A stretch of DNA of 64,000 nucleotides from Ricinus communis (taxonomy: Eukaryota > Streptophyta > Magnoliopsida > Malpighiales > Euphorbiaceae): assembly GCF_019578655.1 (NCBI RefSeq), contig NC_063258.1:12962802-13026801 (forward strand), in the 5' to 3' direction. The position numbers and the translations under genes were made by a program. Shown here piece by piece: positions 45,917 to 58,233 of the stretch (the stretch's first letter is position 1; the number at the start of each line of letters is the position of its first letter). The notes under the pieces are model-generated. The model ran no database searches and was not told the DNA's origin. It saw only the letters and a list, made by a program, of their open reading frames with translations.

Positions 45917-46630
45917 TAGGATGAGTGTATAGTTAGCGGATAGGACTGTGAAATTTCCTAGAGGGATAGTTGAGGATGTACTTGTTACAGTAGACAAGTT
46001 TATATTTCTTGTTGATTTTGTTGTTATGGATATGGAGGGTGAGAGTAGCGTACCTTTAATCCTAGGTAGACCTTTCCTTGCAACATCTAGGGTTATTATA
46101 GATGTATGTGATAGGAAGTTACAGCTTAGAGTAGGTGATGAGATTGTTACCTTTGACCTTGGCACTTCTGTGAGACATTCACTTGACCATGATGATACTG
46201 TATATTTTGTGGATGTTTTGGATGATTTTGTGGGGTCTAAATTGCAGGAGATATTATTTAATGATCCTTTACAGGTGGCATTATAGAATGAGGATTAGGA
46301 GGAGTTGTCTAATGAGGATGTGTTGGAACAACTTGCTTATTTATATTGACAGGTCAAGGGTGCAGAAATTGAGACCTTCACTTGATGAGCCACCAACCCT
46401 AGAATTGAAGGAGTTGCCTAAGCACTTGACCTCTGCCTATCTGGATATGGCGGAGAAGCTGCCGATGATCATTGCAACTGATTTGACTATTGACGAAAGG
46501 GAGATGACGTTAGCTTCCCTCAAGAAGTATCCTAAGGTCTTTGCATACAAGAGTGCAGACAATCTTGGAATTAGCCCTAGCTATTGTTCGTATAAGATCA
46601 GATTGGATTACGATTGGCTAGAGCCAAACT
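45914..46630 (+). pseudogene. pol: Athila protease-end and pre-RT fragment (plus strand)
   Basis: Starts inside [20 protein letters not shown], just after the protease active site, then [20 protein letters not shown] and [15 protein letters not shown]. The pre-RT part has ELPKHLTSAYLDMAEKLPM, REMTLASLKKYPKVFAYKSA and GISPSYCSYKIRLD in a second frame. It joins the minus-strand CRM-like RT head-to-head within a few bases of shared sequence (cactagg). RT does not follow. Confidence 0.85.
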
Positions 46631-46922
46631 CTCAATGGCTTCTAGGGAAGAAGATCTATTTGTTTTATCTCTCTCTTTAGAAGCTGAGGGATGAACAAGA
46701 GCTGACACATGTTCAAGCTCAAAGCTACTAATTCTATCATACTCGAATCTCTTTCTTTATACTATAAAGTTAATGGCTTTCCAAGGGTTCTTTCTTCTAA
46801 TAAGATTAGTGGAAAAGCAGTAGATATTGAAACTAATAGCAAAGAAGGCTAGGCTCCTCGAATCAGATTCTATTACATCTTCTACCGTAATTTTCAAATC
46901 TCAATGAAAGAGCAAGTAACTA
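46631..46922. other. Unassigned stretch between Athila fragment and A2 LTR1
   Basis: About 290 bases with no match to any other segment here and no convincing ORF. Base composition is more even than in the AT-rich LTRs around it. It may be a displaced filler, possibly of organelle origin, but nothing in it proves this. Confidence 0.4.
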
Positions 46923-48269
46923 TGATGTGCGTAAAATACACACATCTAAATGGACATTTGGATGTGAATTGGTCCCACCACTCACCCTATGCATCTGTTT
47001 GTGTGCATTCGGTTCAAAAGAAGTCAAAGAATGATAAAGCGAAGAATTGGAGCATAATTGGACGTCGAAGCTGTCAAAATAAGCTAAGTACGAGCATGAG
47101 GAAGCTGAACATAGGCCGTGTTGGTTTCAACACTGGCCGTGTCCCCAACACGGCCGTTTTGGATGCATTAGACATCAAAGAAGAAGAGGTGTTAGGGAGC
47201 ACGACTAGAGAGAGTAACACGGTCAGGAATACCGAACCGTGTTCCCAACACGGCCAGGAACACGGGGGGAACATCCCAAACCCTAATTTTTCTCTCTCTA
47301 GGGGTTTTCTAAGCTGAAACCAAGGAAAGAGGAGACTTGGTTCAAGGTTTCAATTGGATTCCCTTCAAAGATTGAAGATTGGGCGAGGTTCATTGAATGG
47401 TTTTCAAATCGAGCAAGAGGAACAAGAATCGACTCAATTTGAGCAAGAGGAATTGGGGCTGTTTACTCTCATCCAAGGGTGTAATAGGGTTTCTCTACCT
47501 TTACTCATTATTGTAATTGAATTCTTGTGGATTTTGATAATGAACATGATTAGCTAGATTGATTAAATCCATTGGAATTTCGTTACTATGTTGGCTTAGT
47601 ATTATATTGTTGGATTGTTTGGGTTAGTTTTGTATTGTTCTTACTTTCAGTATTAATAAGATAATGCATTATTCATGAGACGTTGTGAATTGTGTGTCAG
47701 ATTGCTTTGTGTGATTGAGAAGTCCATTTGGCAATTGGAATTTTGAATAGCAAGAACTAGTTAATAATCGCTTAGAAATAAGGATAATTAACTAGCCGGA
47801 TTAAGAATTAACAAAGCTTAATAGAGGCGGATTAAAGCTTAATGCTAATTTAAGAATCAATCATTAGGAACAGATTCCAACTTTAGGTTATTAGGTTTAG
47901 GAATTCGGTTATCTCGAGAGAGAAACTGAATTCAGTTAAGAATTCATCCACGGGTAGCATAATTAGACTCACCAATCCTTTATCTTTTGTTTAATTGCCA
48001 ACTAGTTTAGGTTCCCTTTGGGTTTGCTTTCCTATCTTTGTTATTTTATTTATCAATTACTCCTGCATCTCCCTTAGAACTTAGCTTGTAGCTATTAGTT
48101 AGTTTAGAAATTATTCATCATTTATTTGAGGTTAATATAACAAAGAACAAAGGAGTAACTCTGGGCTTTCACTTTCCCGAGGAATATGACTTTGATACTC
48201 GCCATTAGTGCTAGACTGCATCGATAGTACACTGCCTTAGATTGTAGCTAACACAAGTAGCACACATCA
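46923..48269 (+). mobile_element. Athila A2 LTR1, 1347 bp
   Basis: TGATGTGCGTAAAATACACAC...TAGCACACATCA, with inverted termini TGATGTG/CACATCA. The U3 part (47115-47275) carries the A2 motif AACACGGCC / GGCCGTGTT several times. An initiator-like tttctctctctagggg follows aaaccctaa near 47290. Followed by an intact primer site. Confidence 0.92.
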
Positions 48270-48275
48270 AATTTT

Positions 48276-48293
48276 TGGCGCCGTTGCCGGGGA
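48276..48293 (+). promoter_or_regulatory. tRNA-Asp primer-binding site (A2 LTR1), intact
   Basis: TGGCGCCGTTGCCGGGGA, the usual Athila site complementary to the tRNA-Asp 3' end. It starts seven bases after the LTR. Confidence 0.95.
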
Positions 48294-48400
48294 ATGTTTG
48301 AAAACTAGAGTGAAATTTTCTATTTGTTAATTTAGCTATTTTTTTTTCTTTATATTTATTTCTATTTGGTTTGTACATATTTATTTAGTTAAGTTTATGA

Positions 48401-49500
48401 TTCAGATAGTGGATCATAAGGAGGTTCAATGCTAAACTCTTTGTATGACACGTTGGAAAATGGGATTAGGAACCAAGACAGTGCTAAAAATTGGGATACC
48501 CTTTCATCTCTAGAAGCTCGAGTGGAATCGTTTTGTAGGGCTACCGATCAACTCTCCACTTCTATCCTTTCATTTAAAGTTTTTATGAATTTTGTTGTGG
48601 TTTACATTTGAGTAATGATTATCCATTATATAGTGATGTTGCTCGTTGTTCTTATAACTATGAATAGATGAATTATACGGGAAGTTGGCCAAATGACTCG
48701 TATGGAAGCACCTACAATAAAGAGTTGAGCATTCATTCACCCTTTACATGGAGCTTAGATGGCCAAGAACCACCAGAATTTCAGCATCCTAATCTTGCAC
48801 CATCAACTCAAGGGGAAGAGTTAGTGTCAGAGGAGCTGATGACGAGGTTTATTGCAAGTCTTGAGGATAGATTCCAACAAACAGAGAGGATACTTGAAAA
48901 CTAACAAGCCTCGATTAAGAACATAGAGCATCAAGTAGGCTTAATCTTTAAGTTACTAGCGGAAAAGCAATTGGGAACTGCATCAAACGCTACTGAATCT
49001 GAGGAACATTTGAGTGCCATCACTTTGTGTTCAAGTGAGAATTTTTATAGTTTATCTACCATGTTTGACAATGATGCTTCTGTGCAGGATGATTTCTTGA
49101 ACAAAGAGATGGAACTAGAAAAGGAAGAGGCGAACATGATTCTTCTGAAAGACTATCAACAGGAATATACAGTTGATGATGCTGAGTTGCAGTTAGAGGA
49201 ATTTTTGGTGGATTTTCCACAAGTCCCTTCGATGATGGAAGATGAGCACCAGTAATCCAATGAAGAAGTCTTGGAGGAGCTTGAGTTTCTTCTAGCAAGT
49301 GAACCAAGACAAGGACTAGGGGAAACCATTGACGTTCCTAAAGAAATTGCCCAACCGTCGATCCTTCCAATTGGTGAAACTTCAGCTTTTAAATTGGAAA
49401 AGCCCCTAGAGCATCATTGCTACGTGCAATTATACGAGGAGCAAGTTTTGCCCATCATATTGGCAGCTTGCTTGATAGTTGGGAAGAGAAAATTGACGAT
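48401..49500 (+). pseudogene. A2 internal ORF, copy 1: gag linker fused to pre-RT linker, truncated
   Basis: Without any capsid core, the frame begins MLNSLYDTLENG (48429) and passes a pre-knuckle linker (LEARVESFCRATDQLSTSI). A knuckle remnant follows, FCCGLHLSND, with Tyr in place of the first Cys. Then come MTRFIASLEDRFQQTERILE, HLSAITLCSSENF and LLKDYQQEYTVDDAELQLEE. It jumps in frame to the pre-RT region (SNEEVLEELEFLLASEP, HHCYVQLYEEQVLPIILAA), so protease is missing. It stops dead at 49500, where LTR2 starts. Stops at 48901 and 49252 are Gln/Leu-type losses. Confidence 0.8.
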
Positions 49501-49501
49501 T

Positions 49502-50923
49502 CATGTGCATAAAATACACACATCTAAATCGGATTTTTAAGATTGATTTTATGGACATTTGGATGTGAATTGCTCCCAACACTCACCCTATGCGTCTGTT
49601 TGTGTGCATTAGGTTCAAAAGAAGTCACAGAATGATAAAGGGAAGAATTGGAGCATAATTGGACGTCAAAGCTGCCGAAACAAGCGAAGTACGAGCATGA
49701 GGAAGCTGAACAGGGCCGTGTTGGTTTCAACACTGGCCGTGTTCCCAACACAGGCACCAACATGATCATTTTGGATGCATTAGACATCAAAGAAAAAAAG
49801 GCGTTACGGAGCACAACCATAGAGAGTAACACGGCCAGGAACACCAAACCGTGTTGGGAACACGAGCACCAACATGGCCGTGTTAGCTGGCGACGTTGGA
49901 GTTTTCTGAGGAGAGCGGGGGAGAATGTCCCAAACCCTAATATTTATCTCTCTAAGGGTTTTCTGAGCTGGAACCAAGGGAAAAGGAGACTTGGATCAAG
50001 GTTTCAATCGGATTCCCTTTAAAGATTGAAGATTAGGTGAGGTTCGCTGATTGGTTTTCAAATCGAGCAAGAGGAACAAGAATTGATTCAATTCGAGAAA
50101 GACGAATTGGGGCTGTTTACTCTCATCCAAGGCAGTAATCGGATTTTCTCTACCTTTACTCATTATTGTAATTGAATTCTTGTGTATTTTGATAATTTAT
50201 ATGATTAGCTAGATTGATTAAATCCATTGGAATTTCTTTACTATGTTGGCTTAGTATTATATTGTTGGATTGTTTGGATTAGTTTTGTATTCTTCTTGCT
50301 TTCAGTATTAATAAGATAATGCATTATTCATAAGACGTGAATTGTGTGTTTAGATTGCTTTGTGTGATTGAGAAGTCCATTTGGTAATTGGAATTTTGAA
50401 TAACAAGAACTGGTTAATAATCGCTTAGAGATAAGGATAATTAACTAGTCGGATTAGGAATTAACAAAGCTTAATAGAGGCGGATTAAGGCTTAATGCTA
50501 ATTTAAGAATCAATCATTAGGAAGAGATTCCAACTTTAGGTTATTAGGTTTAGGAATTCGGTTATCGAGAGAGAGAAATCGAATTCGGTTAAGAATTCAT
50601 CCACGGGTAGCATAATTGGACTCACCAATCCTTTATCTTTTGTTTGATTGCCAACTAGTTTAGGTTCCCTTTGGGTTTGCTTTCTTGTCTTGGTTTTTTT
50701 AGTTATCAATTACTCCTGCATCTCCCTTAGAACTTAGCTTGTAGCTATTAGTTAGTTTAGAAATTATTCATCACTAATTTGAGGTTAATATAACAAAGAA
50801 CAAAGGAGTAACTCTAGGCTTTCACTTTCCCGAGGAATACGACCTTGATACTCGCCATTAGTGCTAGACTGCATCGATAGGTACACTGCCTTGGTTTATA
50901 GCTAACACAAGTAGCACACATCA
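49502..50923 (+). mobile_element. Athila A2 LTR2
   Basis: Lacks the first few bases (reads TTCATGTGCATAAAATAC instead of TGATGTGCG...) and ends TAGCACACATCA. It is flanked on both sides by A2 internal sequence. It is very similar to LTR1 and LTR3 in the 50150-50900 part. Palindrome motifs lie at 49712-49885. Confidence 0.9.
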
Positions 50924-50929
50924 AGTTTT

Positions 50930-50947
50930 TAGCGCCGTTGCCGGGGA
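50930..50947 (+). promoter_or_regulatory. tRNA-Asp primer-binding site (A2 LTR2)
   Basis: TAGCGCCGTTGCCGGGGA, one G-to-A change at the second base, which pairs within the tRNA CCA end. Confidence 0.92.
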
Positions 50948-51048
50948 ATGTTTGAAAACTAGAGTGAAATTTGCTATTTGTTAATTTAGCCATTTTTTTA
51001 TTTATATTTATTTATGTTCTTTTGTAGATATTCATTTAGTTAAGTTTA

Positions 51049-52258
51049 TGATTCAGATAGTGGATGATAAGGAGGTACAGTGCTAAACTCTTTGTATGAC
51101 ACGTTGGAAAATGGGATCAGGAACCAAAACAGTGCTAAAAATTAGGATACCCGTGCATCTTCAGAAGCTCAAGTGGAATCATTTTGCAGGGCTACCGATC
51201 AACTCTACACTCCTATCCTTTCATCTCAAGTTTTTTATGAATTTTGTTGTGGTTTACATTTGAGTAATGATTGTCCATTAAATAGTGATGTTGCTCATTG
51301 TTCTTATAACTATGAACAGGTGAATTATATGGGAAGTTGGCCAAATGACTCGTATTGAAGCACCTACAATCAAGAGTTGAGCATTCATTCACCCTTTAGA
51401 TGGAGCTTAGATTGCTAAGAACCACCAGAATTTCAGCAGCCTAATCTTGCACCATCGACTCAAGGTGAAGAGTTAGTGTCAGAGGAGCTGATGATCAGGT
51501 TTATTGCAAGTCTTGAGGAGACTTGAAGATCAACAAGCCTCGATTAAGAACATAGAGCATCAAGTAGTCTTAATCTTCAAGTTACTAGCTGAAGAGCAAT
51601 TGGGAACTCCATCAAACGCTACTGAATCCGAGGAACATTTGAGCGCCATCACTTTGCGTTCAGGTGAAAATTTTTCTGGTTTATCTACCATGTTTGACGA
51701 TGATGCTTCTGTGCAGGACGATTTCTTGAACATAGAGATGGAACCAGAAAAGGAAAAGGCGAACATGATTCCTCTGAAAGACTATCAACAGGAATATACA
51801 ATTGATGATGCTGAGTTGCAGTTAGAGGAATTTTTGGTGGATTTTCCACAAGTCCCTACGATGATGGAAGATGAGCACCAGTAATCCAATGAGGAAGTCT
51901 TGGAGGAGCTTGAGTTTCTTCTAGCAAGTGAACCAAGACAAGGACTAGAGGAAACCATTGACGTTCCTGAAGAAATTGCCCAACCGTCGATCCTTCCAAT
52001 TAGTGAAACTTCAGCTTCCAAATTAAAAGAGCCCCTAGAGCATCATGACTATGTGCAATTATACGAGGAGCGAGTTTTGCCCATCATATTGGCAGCTTGC
52101 TTGATTGTCGGGAAGAGGAAATTGACGATTATCCATCTAATCGGATACTTGAAGCCATTTTCTTGGAAGAAGGATGGATGGTCGTCGATCACGCCCGTTT
52201 GCTTTTCACCATGAGTCCAGCTAAGAAGACTCATCACATAAAAAAGAAGCGCTTTTGG
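51049..52258 (+). pseudogene. A2 internal ORF, copy 2: gag linker, pre-RT linker and pol tail
   Basis: Same order as copy 1, better kept. Open parts are 51504-51884 (IKNIEHQVVLIFKLLAEEQL, LSAITLRSGENFSGL, IPLKDYQQEYTIDDAELQLE) and 51900-52214 (LEELEFLLASEPRQGLEETI, HHDYVQLYEERVLPIILAA). It continues past the point where copy 1 was cut, through ILEAIFLEEGWMVVDHARLL to the pol tail KKTHHIKKKRFWEAP (52200-52260). RT, RNase H, integrase, protease and capsid are absent. The same arrangement recurs on the minus strand at 62290-63541. Confidence 0.82.
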
Positions 52259-53838
52259 GAGGCACCCCAATTTTTATATTTAATCTCTAATATTTTAACC
52301 TTTTGTTTTGAAACATTTTATTAGTTTTAGTTTTCATATTTTATTTAATTTTTGTTTGAGTTTCAATTTTAAGTCTTTATTTTATTATTTGCAGCCACTC
52401 CTCCACCATAGACTAGCCAACGCCCTGATATACCTGCTGATGCACCTCTTTTCACTCCGGAGCTATAGTCAGGGCAGTATTAGTTCTTTCTCCTTTTTGA
52501 CTTCTTATATTTTATACACTGGGGACAGTGTGTCCTTCAAGTGTGGGGTAGGTGATATTTATCCCATCTTAGTTGTTTGTTTATTCTTTGTGCAATTTTT
52601 TGTAAAATTTTGAAAATTTTTCACTTTGTTTCGATGCTCTTACTGTTGACTTGATTTTGAAATCCTGTTTATGTCCATGTGATCGGGTAAAACCGATAGT
52701 GTTGAGTCTTGCGAAAGAATGTAAGATAATTAGTTTGAGTTTTGCATTAAGTTGCTTTGGTTTATTTAATTTTGTTTTGATGATTTTTGTTTGGAACCTA
52801 CTCAAAAGCACACTTATGAAAAATTGAGCCTAAACTGTAAGCATACCCTTTATATGCTTGTATTTATTTCTTGTTGAGAGTGCCAATTAATGTCTTTACT
52901 TTTAGAACTTGCTCGGTAATGCTTATGAGAGCCACAAGGAAAGTTTAACACTTTGGTATGATAGAGGCACTTAGGTTTTTCATTCTAGCCAAATAGCCTT
53001 CATTCGTTTATTGATTCTGTAGATAACCCTCTCTTTCACCATTTTTTTATCATATTTCATTGCCACTTAGTTTTATTCTACTTTGGATTATATGATTCTA
53101 CACATGAGTTGTTTTTATTGGGAATTTTTATCTTGGGAATAAAGTGGAATCTTATAGCAGCTTTCTTCAATCCAAAAGAAATTCACTCTATTATGTGAAT
53201 GTTCTTCCCTTATGAAAAAAAGAAAAAAAAATAAGAAATAGAAGAATAAGAGGGAAAGGTGATGAAAAGAAAGAAAATAAGTGAGCTAAACATTTTGACT
53301 TGATTTCTATTTCCCACCTTGGACTACTGTCCATTGTTTACCCCTTGTGATTATTGTGACTTGTGTGCAGGTCATGTATTTCATTGCAGAACACCATGGG
53401 TTCAACTCTGACGAAATTTACCTACCCTTACCTAATCCCCATTACAACCCTTATAAAGACCTCTTGACATGGTTGTTGACTCTCCATAAGTGGTAGGAGT
53501 AGGATTTAAGAGCAAGCATATAGTAAGTAAGGCAGTAGTTGATGCATTGAGCGATTTAACACTATCCTTTAAACATTTTGAGTAACTTAGAGTGAATCTG
53601 GTGAGGAGTTGGTTCTGAATAATTTTGTTGAGACAGTATTTTGCGAATTATTAGCATCTTGGTTGTGATACTTGAATTGATTGCTTCATTTCTTTTTGTT
53701 TGACTTACGCTTGTTAAGGATATGTGCAGGAGCTCTCTAGCTTGTCTGTTAGTTTAAGTATTGTTCCTTAGTGGTTTATTTTCCTTATTTTACCTTTGAT
53801 TGCTGGAGTACAATCAATGAGCTAAGTGTGGGGTTATT
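52259..53838 (+). other. A2 copy 2: spacer, ORF2 stub and 3' untranslated region
   Basis: AT-rich spacer to TTATTTGCAG (52394), then only the last 30 or so codons of ORF2 (52395-52475; compare minus 59592-59690). A G-rich tract AAGTGTGGGGTAGG follows at 52539. About 1.3 kb of 3' untranslated sequence ends in the polypurine-like AAGTGTGGGG at 53824-53833. ORF2 and its promoter block, present in the minus-strand A2 element, were deleted here. Confidence 0.75.
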
Positions 53839-55290
53839 TGAGGTGAGTAAAATACAGACATCTAAATAGGATATTTAAGATTGATTTTATGGACATTTGG
53901 ATGTGAATTGGTCCCAACACTCAGCCTATGCATTTGTTTGTGTGCATTAGGTTCAAAAGAAGTCGAAGAATGATAAAGGGAAGAATTGGAGCAGAATTGG
54001 ACGTCAAAGTTGCCGAAATAAGTCGAGTTCGCGCATCCCTAATCTGAACATGGCCGTGTTGGTTTCAACACTGGTCGTGTGTCCCAACACGGGCACCAAC
54101 ACGGCTGTGTTGGGTGCATCAAACATCAAAGAAAAAGAAGTTTTTAGGGAGCACGGCCACAGAGAGTAACAAAGGCATAAACACCAGCCGTGTTGGAAAC
54201 ACGGGCATCAACATGGCCGTGTTGGCGACGACATTGGGGAATTAATTAAAAGAAAGAAGAGAGGAAAGAAAGAAGGAGAGCAGGGGAGAACGTCCCAAAC
54301 CCTAATATTTCTCTCTCTAAGGGTTTTCTGAGCTGGAACCAAGGGAAAAGGAGACTTGGATCAAGGTTTCAATCGGATTCCCTTCAGAGATTGAAGATTG
54401 GGCGAGGTTCATTGATGGGTTTTCAAATCGAGCAAGAGGAACAAGAATCGATTCAATTCGAGCAAGAGAAATTGGGGCTGTTTACTCTCATCCAAGGGTG
54501 TAATCGGGCTTCTCTACCTTTACTCATTGTTGTAATTGAATTCTTGTGGATCTTGATAATGAACATGATTAGCTAGATTGATTAAATCCATTGGAATTTC
54601 TTTACTATGTTGGCTTGATATTACATTGTTGGATTGTTTGGGTTAGTTTTGTATTCTTCTTGCTTTTAGTATTAATAAGATAATGCATTATTCATGAGAC
54701 GTTGTGAATTGTGTGTTTAGATTGCGTTGTGTGATTGAGAAGTCCATTTGGCAATTGGAATTTTAAATAGCAAGAACTGGTTAATAATCGCTTAGAGATA
54801 AGGATAATTAACTAGCCGGATTAAGAATTAACAAAGCTTAATAGATGCAGATTAAAGCTTAATGCTAATTTAAGAATCAATCATTAGGAAGAGATTCCAA
54901 CTTTAGGTTATTAGATTTAGGAATTCAGTTATCTCGAGAGAGAAACCGAATTTGGTTAAGAATTGGTCCACGGGTAGCATAATTAGACTCACCAATCCTT
55001 TATCTTTTGATTGATTGCCAACTAGTTTAGGTTCCCTTTGGGTTTGCTTTCTTGTCTTGGTTATTTTATTTATCAATTACTCCTGCATCTCCCTTAGAAC
55101 TTAGCGTGTAGCTATTAGTTAGTTTAGAAATTATTCATCACTCATTTTAGATTAATATAACAAAGAACAAAGGAGTAACTTTGGGCTTTCACTTTCCCAA
55201 GGAATAAGACCTTGATCATCGCCATTAGTTCTAGACTGCATCGATAGGTACACTGCCTTAGATTGTAGCTAACACAAATAGCAACCATCA
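53839..55290 (+). mobile_element. Athila A2 LTR3 (3' LTR)
   Basis: TGAGGTGAGTAAAATACAG...GCAACCATCA, directly after the polypurine tract. Palindrome motifs lie at 54050-54225. It is followed, without primer site, by a CRM-like integrase fragment that it interrupts (flank gctta). No matching 5-bp flank was found before LTR1 (aacta). Confidence 0.9.
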
Positions 55291-55943
55291 GCTTACCTCA
55301 TGTAGAGTTTGCATATAATAGGAGTGTGCATTCATCTACTCATTATAGCCCTTTTGAAGTTATTGATGGTTTTAATCCACTAATTCTTTTGCATTTATTA
55401 CCTTTGCCATTACAAGAGCGTGCTAACTTGGATGGTTCCAAGAAGGTCGAATATGTTAGCCAACTTTATGAAAAGGTAAGGCATAAAATTGAGAAGAGAA
55501 ATGAGAAAGCCACACGTCATCACAACAAAGGTCGGAAATAAGTTGTGTTTGAACCTGGCTATAGGGTGTCGTTGCATATGCACAAGGAGAGATTTTCTCT
55601 TCAAAGGCGTTCTAAGTTGCAAGCAAGAGGAGATGGAGCCTTCCAAGTGGTTGCTAGGATAAGTGATAATGCTTACAAACTTTACCATCCAAGTGAGTAT
55701 AATGTTAGTGCAACATTTAATGCTTCTAATTTATCTCCTTTTAATTTTGAAGGTGCTAATTCGAGGACGAGTTCACTTAAGGAAGAAAGGAATAATGGAA
55801 ATACTAGTACTCCTACAAACTAATCTGAGCAAGATCCTTTATATATGGGAAGTGGTCCAATCACAACAGCAAGAGCCAAGAAGGTTAAGGATGTAATGGC
55901 CTTATTTGCTCAAGCCTTGGTGACAACTCAAATTATGGAAGCA
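55291..55943 (+). pseudogene. pol: CRM-like integrase C-terminal fragment
   Basis: Starts inside LPHVEFAYNRSVHSSTHYSP, then FNPLILLHLLPLPLQERANL, IEKRNEKATRHHNKGRK, KERFSLQRRSKLQARGDGAF and NVSATFNASNLSPF. It ends with the tail motif GPITTARAKKVKDV. Stops at 55539 and 55821. It is cut on both sides by A2 LTRs: 55290 on the left, 55944 on the right. Confidence 0.88.
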
Positions 55944-56756
55944 TGATGTGTGCTACTTGTGTTAGCTACAATCTAAAGCAGTGTACCTATCGATGCAGTC
56001 TAGCACTAATGGCGAGTATCAAGGTCGTATTCCTCGGGAAAGTGAAAGCCTAGAGTTACTCCTTTGTTCTTTGTTATATTAACCTAATATGAATGATGAA
56101 TAATTTCTAAACTAACTAATAGCTACAAGCTAAGTTCTAAGGAAAATGCAGGAGTAATTGATAAATAAAATAACCAAGATAGGAAAGCAAACCCAAAGGG
56201 AACCTAAACTAGTTGGCAATTAAACAAAAGATAAAGGATTGGTGAGTCTAATTATGCTACCCGTGGACAAATTCTTAACTAAATTCTGTTTCTCTCTCGA
56301 GATAACCGAATTCCTAAATCTAATAACCTAAAGTTGGAATCTCTTCCTAACGATTGATTCTTAAATTAGCATTAAGCTTTAATCCGCCTCTATTAAGCTT
56401 TGTTAATTCTTAATCTGGCTAGTTAATTATCCTTATCTCTAAGCGATTATTAACCAGTTCTTACTATTCAAAATTCCAATTGCCAAATGGACTTCTCAAT
56501 CACACAAAGCAATCTAAACACATAATTCATAACGTCTCATGAATAATGCATTATGTTATTAATACTGAAAGCAAGAAGAATACAAAACTAACCAAAACAA
56601 TCCTACAATATAATACTAAGCCAACATAGTAAAGGAATCCCAATGGATTTAATCAATCTAGCTAATCATGTTCATTATCAAAACCTACAAGAATTCAATT
56701 ACAACAATGAGTAAGGGAGAGAAACCCGAATACACCGTTGGATGAGAGTAAACAGC
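55944..56756 (-). mobile_element. Athila A2 LTR, U5-side part (minus strand), interrupted
   Basis: TGATGTGTGCTACTTGTG is the minus-strand LTR end. The sequence runs to gagagtaaacagc (56756), where a second, complete minus-strand A2 LTR begins. The missing U3 part should lie beyond the window if the second element is nested in it. Confidence 0.88.
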
Positions 56757-58233
56757 TGATGGGTGCTACTCGTGTTAGCTACAATCTAAGGCAGTGTACC
56801 TATCGATGCAGTCTAGCACTAATGGCGACTATCAAGGTCGTATTCCTCGGGAAAGCGAAAGCCTAGAGTTACTCCTTTGTTCTTTGTTATATTAACCTAA
56901 AATGGATGATGAATAAATTCTAAACTAACTATTAACTACGAGCTAAGTCCTAAGGCAGATGCAAGAGTGATGGATAAACGAAATAATCAAGACAAGAAGA
57001 AAAATCCAAAGGGAATCTAAACTAGTTGGCATCCGAACAAAAGATAAAGGATCGGTGAGTCTAATTATGCTACCCGTGGACGAATTCTTAACCGAATTCG
57101 GTTTCTCTCTCGAGATAACTGAATTCCTTAACCTAATAACCTAAAGTTTGAATCTCTTCCTAACGATTGATTCTTAAATTAGCATTAAGCTTTAATCCGC
57201 CTCTATTAAGCTTTGTTAATTCTTAATCCGGCTAGTTAATTATCCTTATCTCTAAGCGATTATTAACCAGTTCTTGTTATTCAAAATTCCAATTTCCAAA
57301 CGGATTTCTCAATCTCATAAAGCAATCTAAACATCACAATTCACAACGTCTCATGAATAATGCATTATTTTATTAATACTGAAAACAAGAGGAATACACA
57401 ACCAACTCGAACAATCCAACAATATAATATCAAGCCAACATAGTAAAGAAATCCCAATGGATTAAATCAATCTAGCTAATCATGTTCATTCTCAAAATAT
57501 ACAAGAATTCAATTACAACAATAAGCAAAGGTAGAGAAAACCCGATTACACCCTTGGATGAGAGTAAACAGCCCCAAATCCTTTTGCTCCAATTGAATCG
57601 ATTCTTGTTCCTCTTGCTCGATTTGAAAATCAATCAACGAACCTCGCCTAATCTTCGATCCTTCAAGAAAATCCGGTTGAAACCTTGATCCAAGTCTCCT
57701 TTTCCCTTGGTCTCCGCTCAGAAAACCCTTAGGGAGAGAAAAATTAGGGTTTTGGGACGTTCTAACCCTAGCCTCTTACTCTTCTCTTCTTTTCGTTCTT
57801 TTAATTAATACCCCTCTGTCGCCTCCAACACGGCCGTGTTCCTGGCCGTGTTCTCAACACGGGATGGTGTTCCTAGCCGTGTTACTCTCTGTGGCCATGC
57901 TCCCTAAAATCTACTTCTTCTTTGATGTCCAAAACGGCCGTGTTTGTCCCCGTGTTAGTAACACGACCAATGTTTGTGACCATGTTGAGAACACGGCCAG
58001 TGTTGAGATCAACACGGCCATGTTCAGCTTCCTCATGCTCGTACTTAGCTCGTTTCGGCAGCTTTGACGTCCAATTATGCTCCAATTCTTTCCTTTTTCA
58101 TCCTTTGACCTCTTTTGGACCTAATGCACACAAACATATGTATAAGGTGAGTGTTGAGACCAATTCACATCCAAATGTCCATAAAATCTATCTTAAAAAA
58201 AACCCATTTAGATGTGTGTATTTTACGCACATC
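56757..58233 (-). mobile_element. Athila A2 3' LTR of the minus-strand element, 1477 bp
   Basis: In plus reading it runs TGATGGGTGCTACTCG...TTTTACGCACATCA. The perfect palindrome AACACGGCCGTGTT lies at 57827-57840, and related dyads at 57841-58020. The first 300 bases match the LTR starting at 63695 with about ten differences, so the two are a pair. Confidence 0.93.
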
